In this document: positions 55,371 to 64,000 of the stretch, in pieces
How the letters are laid out: each line of letters starts with the position of its first letter
Position numbering within the stretch: position 1 is the stretch's first letter
DNA from: Lepidodermella squamata
Lineage: Eukaryota; Gastrotricha
Reading direction: 5' to 3'
Assembly: GCA_047495785.1 (NCBI GenBank)
Contig: JBLDXI010000042.1
Span: 2,976,001 to 3,040,000, forward strand
DNA length: 64,000 nucleotides
The notes under the pieces: generated by a model
Told to the model about the DNA's origin: nothing
What the model saw: only the letters and a program-made list of their open reading frames with translations
Databases searched by the model: none
Program-made: the position numbers and the translations under genes

Positions 55371-56251
55371 ATGACCCGAGATAAAACTATTCGAATTTTA
55401 ACTAGCGTTCTAATTTTCAAGGTTTCCAGTACTTCAATGATTTTAAGAGCATCCGCTTTCCTCTTTATTTTATTCTCTATTGACAAATGCGTAAATGGAT
55501 GTAAGTTTCCGTATTCTTTCAATTAAAGCTATCTTTCAATCTCTTTTTTGCAGTAACTTCGTGCTTCAATTATACGTGGATTGAAGGGCAACAAACACCT
55601 CCAGGCAGTCTGGCAAAAACATGCACGAGCTGCTCGGTAAGTCATGAACACCTAGAATTTTCCTATGTTAATTGATTCTCCATTGAAGAAAATGGTCATG
55701 ATTTACAACGCTCCAGGCATGCAATACAAGCTCTATCAATGGACTTGCAATAATGACACCTCTGTTGGAAATTTTCCGTTAACTCCGGCACCTACAATCG
55801 CCGCAAGTTCGGGGGCCGGTACTGCTGCTCCGGGGACTTGCCTACCAGCTTCAACTGCGGTAACTTACAACGATGGCTCAATGTTTTCTATGGTACGGAA
55901 AAATGAAATGTCCGAATTATGAATAATTACTCCCGATTTTAGGCTTGCACTTGCTGTGGCGATGGTTGTAATGGTCTGCCTCAATTTTGTGCAGCTCAGG
56001 GCAGTCTAGCAAGCTGTGTCGGTATCACGATCCCCCAAGCAGTTTTCGACCAGCCGAGCATTCGTTTGGCCAGTTTCCGAAACGGAACCGTTCAAATGAC
56101 AATAATTTCCGGCAATGCAACAGCCACAAGCAGCCAGCAACGGAACGCTGATTGCAAGTGTGGGGCGACTTCTCTTTCGCACGGATTCCACTTATTTTCT
56201 ACAATTCTATTCATGTTACTCGTTGGCGGTGCATCTTCTGATCTGTTGTGA
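55371..56251 (+). CDS. GPI-anchored Cys-rich protein of the array, member 10
   Basis: Exons 55371-55500, 55554-55636, 55689-55892 and 55943-56251 join in phase to 241 residues. A second in-frame Met (55437) opens a compact signal peptide (MILRASAFLFILFSIDKCVN) and may be the start. Then TSCFNY, TCTSCS, KMVMIYNAPG after the intron, LYQWTC, CTCCGDGCNGLPQFC, a polar region with sequons, and a hydrophobic end (STILFMLLVGGASSDLL). The long post-signature tail matches member 9, which lost the anchor. Confidence 0.75.
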
Positions 56252-56877
56252 CACAGAATTTCGTCTCTTAAAGCAGTCCGAAATCTGCTGGCCTCATTCG
56301 TTTCGTATAGCGTAGTGCTGTAAACTCTGTAAAATAGACACTGTCTTCGGTAAAAAGCCGAATAAATAGAAAACCGGAAATAAATCGAACCGCCGACTTT
56401 ATATAATTCTGCGCAATTATATAAACATTAGTAACGGTATTTGACAACCACAGGTGCAGCGGCTTTTTTATTCGGCAAATAATGAATAACCGGGTGCATG
56501 TGATACCCGAGTAGCAAAAATTAAAGATTTGTCCCGGTGCAGCGGAGGAAGTCGCATCGCGAGACGTTTGCGGGCCCTGGCCTCGCCTTGTTTACTGAAC
56601 CTGGCTTGGCTCACGGCTAAGTAAAAATGACTTGCAACACCTAAGCTCGGTAAACAACGACAATACGTTGTAGCTACTTTACAAGAGCGTAGTAATGCGC
56701 CAGAAATTACACGCGGAAGTGCGCACCCCCTCAAAGCAGAAGCGCATGCAGTTATCTCTTAAAGAATAGCATTTCTGCAAGAGACCAGTTATGTCTTTAG
56801 CAACAAATTACGCTCCCAGTACGCAGTGAACATCGCCTGCTACAACTATCACTTGCTTTTTAGGTGTTTAAAATAAC
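56252..56877. other. Intergenic region, nothing recognised
   Basis: A minus-strand frame at 56468-56734 has no recognisable features. AATAAA near 56361 could serve array member 10. Confidence 0.45.
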
Positions 56878-57449
56878 ATGGAAGAAGCATCGCTATCTCT
56901 TCAAATCGCTTCGTTGTTCGTGCTTTTCGCAACTTTCCTACAACCTGCACAGGCAATAGTTTGCTACAACTTCACGACATCGGAGGACAATTTCATCTCG
57001 AATCCGCCGTCAATTCAGGGCTGTAATGCCTGCATCGTAAGCCCTTCTCGATGAATTATTTGTCAATATTTTGGCTTTGCGGCTTTTTAGAGAACAATTA
57101 CGATATTAAGCCAGCCCAATAGTGGTCAGAAGACCAGTACCTACGCTTGGGGTTGCGCCCGGGCTGGTCCTATCGCTCCTGGAGCACCAGGAAGTCCAGA
57201 ATACCTGCAGTGCATAGGCTCAACAATGGTCGCATTCTTCTCAGATAACAGCATGTATACCGCAAGCTGCGGATGCTGCACTGGTGAGAGTTGGCAATTT
57301 GCCAAAAAGTTGAAAATTTCACGTTTTTCCTAGATAACTGCAACAATGCCTCGTTTAAATGTGGAATAAGCGCTGCCACGTCACTTTCTGCCAGTTTCAC
57401 CGGGGTGATTCTCTCTATGGCTTTTTGGCTGTTCAACCGATGGCATTAG
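56878..57449 (+). CDS. GPI-anchored Cys-rich protein of the array, member 11
   Basis: Exons 56878-57036, 57091-57283 and 57334-57449 give 155 residues. Signal peptide (LQIASLFVLFATFLQPAQA), IVCYNF, GCNACI, RTITILSQPNSG after the intron, TYAWGC, CGCCTDNCNNASFKC and a hydrophobic C-terminus (FTGVILSMAFWLF). It is the shortest and most typical array member, a useful reference for the family pattern. Confidence 0.8.
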
Positions 57450-58226
57450 CAATAAGTTACTCCTACTAGCATGCAAGATGGGAGCCTACATATGAATTTA
57501 TCTATTCATGCTTACCACGACCGCTGCTTTTAACCTGTTTGTTCTATCTTGGCGATATTCACATTTTTTCATGAATTATTTTGTTAAGTATTAAGTTGGA
57601 AGTCGAGATGAGTAAAGACAATTCAGTTATGACAGCTAAGTTTTCTTCGGCTTATTGAGCTTACTCGAAGCAGTATATTCAGCTGCTCTTCAATTTTAAC
57701 GGCCTTATAGCATACTCGCGGTTCAATGAGTGAATTGTTCACGGGGAGATAGCTATGTAAACCACGAGGCCCACGCAAAATGAAGACCAAAATATTGGAA
57801 GGTAGATTTATGGTTTCATCACAAGTCGACAAGTTCCGAAGATCAACGTTGATGCTCCTGTTGGTTGGCCATTAATAGTTCAACTTTGATTTGGATTCAG
57901 TAGTTCTTGAATTTGTCCAAACGTTGGTTATCATGACATATGGAGAAGCTCGTCACGTCTTGCGTTGGCAGATCTTGAATGCATGACCTCGAGCTCCTCA
58001 TAACATGTGATATACAGGGAACAAATTACAAAATCCAACCCAAAGTCCCCAGCATTTGAAAAAGGCTTCTCCAACCGCAAAGCTTCAGTTTATTTGTCCA
58101 TTTACGAATTCCAGATTCATTAATCCCTAACAAGGCTGATAAAACGGTTCCGGATTTTTATTAATGCCATCAGGCAAAATAACCAAAAAGTGAGTATAAC
58201 AAGATTAATACCAATTGACCATAATA
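57450..58226. other. Intergenic region, nothing recognised
   Basis: Convergent gap between array member 11 and the zinc finger gene. No gene or repeat is supported. Confidence 0.45.
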
Positions 58227-58950
58227 TCAGTTGGTGCAGCCATGGCGCAACCGTTCATGGCGCCGCTTCTCGCCCATTTGTCGAAAATGGGTGTCGCAGT
58301 AATCACAGGAGAATCTGTAGATACCCTCATGAATCAGCCGATGCATTGTCAGACTATATGAAAATACACGAATCATGTAAAGAAAATCAAGGTTAAACAA
58401 GGTGGGATACTTACCCGAATTTACGAGCGAAGGCACGGTCGCAACGATCGCATTTGAACGGGCGATTGCCTGGGTCATGCGTCATCAGATGGTAATTGAG
58501 ATGTGTCTCCTGTTTGAAAGCTGCACGGCAAATAGTACAGCGGAACGGCTTCTCGCCAGTGTGAATTCGGCGATGATTCTTCAGCATGTGACTCTTTTTG
58601 AACCGCTTCGGGCAGTATTCGCATTGAAACGGCCGCGAAGCTTTGTACTCTTCTGAGTTGAAATCAACAAGACCATTGCGGTTGTTGGGCCCTGGTTGCC
58701 GTATCACGTCAGGATCGATGATTACTGGCCCCTTATGCGACGAGTGGCTGCTTGTTGACGTCGAGCTTGGTGATGAACAATTAGATTCAGACCGAATTTC
58801 CGAAACATCAAGCTCTGTCGCCACGAATATCGAACCACAGTAACCGGCAGGTTGGGACACGTCTACAACCGTATCGCATAGCGAGGCAATGTGGTAGATG
58901 GCCGGATTTGCCAGAAGTCGTGTTTCAGGCAAGCTGAAAAAGCGCTGCAT
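58227..58950 (-). CDS. Four-finger C2H2 zinc finger transcription factor
   Basis: Minus-strand exons 58950-58415 and 58353-58227 (phase-2 intron) give 220 residues. After a Ser-rich N-terminal half come four C2H2 fingers: FQCEYCPKRFKKSHMLKNH, FRCTICRAAFKQETHLNYH, FKCDRCDRAFARKFGLTMH (completed by the splice) and FSCDYCDTHFRQMGEKRRH. The linker HTGEKPF between fingers 1 and 2 is canonical. Expected to be a nuclear sequence-specific DNA-binding protein. No orthologue is assigned. Confidence 0.85.
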
Positions 58951-60082
58951 TTTGTTGTTAAATCTTGTCTTGTCCAGAAAAGCGCAGTTTTTAAGTGTAT
59001 AATATAGTCAGATTAAAAATAACAGCAAAAAAATGGTTGTGGTGTTAAAATAAGATTTTTCATCAATTAAGGAGTTATTTTTAACCCGTCCAACAATAGG
59101 CTCGAGCTAAATTTAAGAATTTTCAGCTAAAAATAACTTCAAACATTGGAGTACTACAGCCGGCAGATGAGTAAACTATAGAATGGCACCTATAACGTGA
59201 TGGCACTTAATATTAACGCGTGATGGAGGGGCCATGCGTGAATTGATGTATGAAGTTCGTTTGCTCATGCTTACTCATATAATAAACTTCTTGTAGTTCA
59301 AAACGACACCCACAATCGGCATTGATATTGCCCAAATGTCGACCTGAATGTTGACAAAATATTCGGAGAGGTCTTCTCTGGTATTATAAGATGACTGGAT
59401 GTTAAAATAATATTTACAATTTTCAAAAATTCCGATCAACCTTTTCAACTTTCTCGCCAATAATTTTTCGATCGTCGTGAAAAGCTTTTTGTAAAATAGC
59501 CAGTTATTATTGCAAATTCCACATCTTATATCTCCTGATGCTGGAGGGATATTTTCGCTTGCTCCCTCATCAAGCTTTTTGCAATAATAAATTTGCGGGT
59601 CGTTTACCGGAACCTAATTTGCTGTAGCGGAACCAATGTTGGAATTTTCTAGTGGCCTGAAATGACTTTTTGGTTATTTCTTGCGTGTCAAGATTGACCG
59701 CAATAATTTAAAATAAACCACCATTAAATTCAGCGTAAAATTCTCTATAAGATAGATGTTTCAACTCAAAATTCATGCATCGCCCCGAATTCGAGGAATT
59801 ATTTAAAAAGTTACTCTTGGCATATTTCGACTTGGGATCCGCTATATACACTGCGTAAATTTGGTTCCGCTAAAAGATATTACATATTTTTCAAAATGAT
59901 TCCTGCTTGCCCAGTAGCAAAGTCCGCGGTAGAAAGTCATTGTTGGTTATGTCTTCCGAAGTTCAAGAACTCAAGACCATCAACTCAGAAACCTGAATTT
60001 AATAAAACTACCAAGAGCCCAGTTTAAACTAAAATAAACGAAAAATACCGAATGCTGGTTAAAACGATTTTGCAGGTTGCAG
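58951..60082. other. Intergenic region with old repeat words
   Basis: No gene is supported. The 59.7-59.9 kb part shares words with intron 2 of TRIM-like gene 2 (attaaattcagcgtaaaatt; tttggttccgctaaa). Confidence 0.45.
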
Positions 60083-60457
60083 CGTGTCCCATAAAATACA
60101 TGGAAAAGGGTTCAGAAACTCCAAAATGAGAGGAGGCGTAAAATCTCATGGCCAGGCGAATTTCTTAAAAATTCAAAATATTACGAGAATAGTAATAAAT
60201 CATGTTAACTTGTCAATGGAATTAAATAAAATCCGGAGAAATTTGTCTAACCGCTATAGCGTATAGTATAACCGGGTAAAATAGCGAAAACTAGTTATTA
60301 TAGTCGGGGTTGTCGGTTTTCTCCGGTAAATTTTTTTATCGGTTAAATCGCTGGTAAACGATAGAATATTATCTCGGTAGTAGGTTTAATTTAAAAAATA
60401 GTTACATTTCTCGCAAAAAGTTGCCAAATTAAAAAATAGTTGCGCATTTTCTGGGAC
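60083..60457. mobile_element. Possible short inverted-repeat element
   Basis: GTGTCCCATAAAATAC at the left end is nearly the reverse complement of GCATTTTCTGGGACAC at the right end (13 of 16). About 375 bp with no coding frame, so a MITE-like element is likely; ends are approximate. Confidence 0.4.
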
Positions 60458-60512
60458 ACCCTGTATATAGCATAAATTAATTTCGACTCAAAATCAACGG
60501 TTATAACACAAT

Positions 60513-60995
60513 TTAGCCCAAGACAAAATAGCCCCGACAACTCAGCCCCGACGGGCTATCCCAATGACAAAATATCCCAAGACAAATGAGCCCAAATAAA
60601 ATTATCATTTTCGATGTTGGGTGTAACAGAATAATTAAGGCTGGGGTGCATCGGGTTCCGGGGCAGTGGGCATGTCGGCGTCTGGGTTTCATCAGATTCG
60701 GGGGCGCTGATGGATCCAGATTCGTCAACAGCTGCGAGGCTTCCAGGCACCTCGATACCGAATGGAACCAATTCTATCGCGTGCGTCAGCGGTTGCCTCG
60801 ACCAAAAATCAGCAATAGTTTCAAATGAAACACAAGAATTTGCGCTGATTTGTCTTGTGATTTTTGTCGTTGCTATTTCGTCGGGCAATTTGGGCTCATT
60901 TGGCAGGGGCTGAATTGTCGCGTAAAGAAATTTTTGTTTTCTTGTGATATAACATCGCGGTGCAATATTGTCGGGGCTATTTTGCCTTGGGCTAA
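60513..60995. mobile_element. MITE-like element with 28-bp terminal inverted repeats
   Basis: The 28 bases at 60513-60540 and 60968-60995 are reverse complements except at one position (core agcccaagacaaaatagccc). The 483-bp element also has internal repeats of the same words (gcccaa, ccccgac). A 155-codon minus-strand frame inside (60556-61023) overruns an end and is treated as chance. Confidence 0.75.
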
Positions 60996-61384
60996 CTTCA
61001 ACATGTGGCGACGAAAAAATCATAGGAAATTTTCCATAGTTTTAGGGTGGAAGATTGATCGAAAGGAAAAATTCAATTAGGAAAAAGCACCGAATACCGA
61101 ATTTCCAGGCGTTGGCCATGGCAGCAGAGCTAAAAATAGTGACGAATCCAGAAAATATAACCCCTAATAGTTATATGAGGATCGCTGCCCGTAAATTAGG
61201 CGGGTGCCAATAAAAATCAAGAATTTTTGAAAAATCAAAATCATTGCGAAAAATCAAATTTCAACCTAGTAATTTTTGGAAATTTTTGAAATAATCGCAA
61301 TACCGTGTATTTGGCTACCAAAATGCATAACAAGAAGCACGCGCGAGTTTAGTACTTATTTTCGAAATTTTTCAATTATGGGTC

Positions 61385-61505
61385 TATGTCATTTGCTCGC
61401 GGAACATTGCGCGTTTTCATTGCGAAATTCCTTGATTTTATTTTATTTTAAATAAAAAATCATGGAATTCCACAATGAAAAATAAATGTTTCGGGAGTGA
61501 ATTCC
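61385..61505. repeat. Imperfect foldback (hairpin) element
   Basis: The arm around 61413-61438 (tttcattgcgaaattccttg) pairs with the arm ending near 61481 (catggaattccacaatgaaa) across an AT-rich loop, and the pairing continues outward with mismatches. No gene is supported elsewhere in 60996-62203. Confidence 0.5.
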
Positions 61506-62203
61506 ATTTGTGATACTTTCAATCCTAACCCTAGCAAAATCGATTGAAACCTTGATATTGATTTAACTTATTCGATTATATAAATCAGCCGGCGATAGAT
61601 GACGTAGAGATACTACTTTGGAGACCTGTAATTCTCCCTATGAGTTGGAATATGACGCAATACCATATGATAGATGGCGTAAAAAAATATCAGGCAAGAG
61701 TACTAATCATATAGCTAAAGAATGCACCTTGAAACTAACCCAATTAAACAATCGCTCACCGAGTACAGAGTACATTATGCGACGATGACGTCAAAATGCG
61801 CGCTGTGAGTCAAGTAACTGCGACAGGTGCAAAACAAATTTCAATTTCTTGCGCGTTTCTGTATTTCTCTATCTGTCATCTTTTAAAGCTTCATCATGAT
61901 GGTGGCTACGAATTTCTTCCTCGCTCTTCAATAATCTTCAACGCGATGTATAATCTCGCAAAGTCACAGTCGAAAATCGAACCATGTTGAGACTCAGTTT
62001 TATTCAACACATAAAATGATCTGGATTCATAATACCAACTGGCTAAAATCGTTTTTCTTAACCCGACATCCAGCTGTCAGGAAAGTTTTCCGAGTAGCCA
62101 TATGAGGCGATAGCAGCGCTGCTGTTAGGCTGCACTTCTTATTCGGCGCCTTAATTTGACTCGGAATCGTTCTGTTCTTGCGAAACCTATCGAAAGAAAT
62201 CAG

Positions 62204-62437
62204 TTATTTATTGGAAAAAATTACAAAATTTTTATTATACCGTCGCCTTCGGTCGTTAGCTGACGCTGGAGGTCCGTTGTCCATGGGCGTTACAATATTC
62301 ACAATATGGCATGGCATAGATTGGCGTCTGGTGAACGAATTGCGGCCATCGATGCTGCTGGCAGAGCCCGATGAATGAAGCTTGGCGAAAACGACAGCGT
62401 CAATCACCCATTCGACCATCCGATTAAATAGAGGCAT
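62204..62437 (-). CDS. Trp-motif basic protein, member 5
   Basis: Intronless, 77 residues. It starts MPLFNRMVEWVIDAVVFAK, aligning with MPKLFRIFSEWVIDVTVKIK at 46.6 kb, then Ser/Arg-rich sequence with FTRRQSMP and NDRRRRYN. Shortest family member. No signal peptide. Function unknown; the shared start shows the motif is the conserved part of the family while tails vary freely. Confidence 0.6.
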   Translation of the reverse strand: MPLFNRMVEWVIDAVVFAKLHSSGSASSIDGRNSFTRRQSMPCHIVNIVTPMDNGPPASANDRRRRYNKNFVIFSNK

Positions 62438-63091
62438 AATACTTTTTCAAAATGAAATAAAATCTAATGAATGGCTGAGAATTACGATGAGCGTGTATTC
62501 ACGCGCAATCTCGGGATAAAGTTTGATGGTAATTGACAAAAACAGGGCGCTGAACAAAATAAACCAAACATGACATATACGAGGGTCCGCGATGCGAGGA
62601 TAACGCCCTGATATTGCATTTAGCCATGTACACTTAATGATCCACTTAGATGCACGTGAATGCAGGTTGGCTTGATAGTGAATTATGCCAAAAAATTAAT
62701 ATGTACGCTCGAAAAGATATGTGCCGCAAAACAGGAAATAATTAAAGCTTCTCCTGAGGAAATTCGATGCTTGAGACGTTAGACACCTGTCCATAAAAAA
62801 TACTATTTAGGGTACGGGCTTAGCAATAAAGGTACATGCCACGACGATGAGCCATAGCCATGCGATACGCATGTTGTTTTCAATAAGTATAACCAAGGCG
62901 AAAAAACGCACGTGATTCTGCGATGTTGTATAGTGCCTCGTTTTAGCGTAAAACCGCTAGAAAATACTATGCGCTAATTTCTTTTTGGGTGCTGTCAAAA
63001 ACCACGCGGGTTTTTTTATTATAGTGACCTATATAAAGTACGAGGAAAAAATTAACTTTAATTATAGCGTGAGAAAATTAGTTGCAAATTT
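62438..63091. other. Intergenic region, nothing recognised
   Basis: Presumed promoter of the Trp-motif gene at its left edge. No other feature seen. Confidence 0.45.
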
Positions 63092-63727
63092 GACCGTTAA
63101 CAAGTGAAAAGTGGGGCTTGGCGAAAGTTTTAACATCGTGAGATATTGATGCCGCTTTGAAGATCAAAGAACATATCAAAGAGAAGCTCATCAGAGTTTC
63201 AGAGAAAATGGGCTTAAAAGTTTGCTAATTTAAAAAAAAATTGCGCTTGAAAAATCAAGTTTGTTTATTGCATCAATTAATAATTCGTCGCGCAATTAAT
63301 TCGGATGTTTTTTTCTTAATGCGCAGTCGAGATTTGTTGGGGTAATCTGAGGTGAGGAATCTAGGTAGATATTCCACAATTTTGATGGAATCACGCTAAT
63401 GCTTCTGCGTCAACCTGAACCGATAAGCCTTTTAGGCGAAACTTTGGGGTCTTCCAACTTTTGAGGTGGATGGGAGCTTCCCAGAGGTCTGAATTTTCGA
63501 AAATTCAAATTTCTCAAGTAAAGCTGTTTAATAACATCTAGGATTCCAAGAATCGTCCCTTATTCAAGTCAGGATACGGCGACAAAACAGCTGTTTCTGC
63601 TGTTATGTCGCGTTTGCTGTTTTGGGCATTTGCTGTTATGACGGTCTGCCCAAGTCAGTACACCTTTTGCCATTTGCTGAAAAATACAGAAAATACTCCA
63701 AACCCAACTTTTCACTTGGTAACGGTC
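63092..63727. mobile_element. Inverted-repeat element of about 636 bp
   Basis: The 30 bases at 63092-63121 (gaccgttaacaagtgaaaag and on) match the reverse complement of 63698-63727 with a few mismatches. A third copy of the core lies near 10896. No coding frame inside, so a non-autonomous transposon is likely. Confidence 0.6.
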
Positions 63728-64000
63728 ATTTCGATTTTCCTTAACTGACGCATTCTGTGAATTTCGAATCCAATTTGCCGTGTGATTTTCAATTTAATAT
63801 ATAAATAACCAAGCTCAATCGATAAGTATGTGCGCTGTTCGCGATATCGGCTGGCAATATTCGAAGCCTGAAGAACCGAGAGACAATATCGATTTCGATT
63901 ATCGATTATTAGTGATTTTTCCGATATCCACAGTCTCGAAGCAAGCTTTTTCTTCACCTCTGAGGGTACCAGATTGCTTAGTAAGAATGTCCACAGATGG
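63728..64000. other. Window end, nothing recognised
   Basis: A minus-strand frame at 63712-63957 overlaps the inverted repeat and has no features. Confidence 0.4.

Noticed and set aside
60556-61023. 155-codon minus-strand frame
   Set aside because: It overlaps the MITE and its terminal repeat; codons follow the repeated words rather than a protein pattern.
1-64000. CRISPR, tRNA, rRNA and bacterial operon interpretations
   Set aside because: No spaced direct repeats, no recognisable RNA gene, and pervasive GT-AG introns rule out a bacterial reading.

Overview
The window looks like genomic DNA of a small invertebrate with a compact genome, most likely a nematode outside Caenorhabditis. That assignment is an inference. 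It rests on introns of about 45-70 nt that often end TTTTCAG, intergenic gaps of 60-100 bp between head-to-tail genes, a divergent nuclear receptor, a DEG/ENaC channel and large local families of small secreted or GPI-anchored proteins. No rRNA, tRNA or CRISPR was recognised. All exon structures were built by hand from GT-AG sites with matching phase and are untested.

0.5-16 kb is a ubiquitin-like signalling cluster. Three tandem intronless genes encode proteins that join a USP-like (C19) domain to an Ulp1-like (C48) domain. In all three both domains lack the catalytic cysteine. Beside them lie two RING/B-box/coiled-coil/ankyrin genes (TRIM-like), which flank five tandem two-exon genes for about 120-residue proteins ending in a piggyBac-type zinc ribbon. 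The second TRIM-like gene has two long introns, one holding a transposase relic.

16-26 kb holds a divergent nuclear receptor (minus), two members of a basic protein family with an N-terminal Trp-containing amphipathic motif (minus), a DEG/ENaC channel with an altered pore segment, and small orphan genes. 25.9-36.1 kb holds eight copies (five minus, three plus) of an unrecognised short secreted protein family with one intron at the same place and phase. Two canonical Ly6 genes sit between the two halves.

37.6-57.5 kb is an array of eleven cysteine-rich secreted or GPI-anchored genes (Ly6-like or ET-module-like). One carries two tandem domains. Three have RFX/X-box-like sites upstream. More members of the Trp-motif family (46.6, 47.7 and perhaps 51.4 kb) are interleaved. 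58-64 kb has a four-finger C2H2 gene, another Trp-motif gene and several short inverted-repeat elements.

The best candidates for undescribed biology are the USP-Ulp1 double pseudoproteases next to RING proteins, the eight-gene secreted family, the Trp-motif family and the zinc-ribbon mini-gene array.
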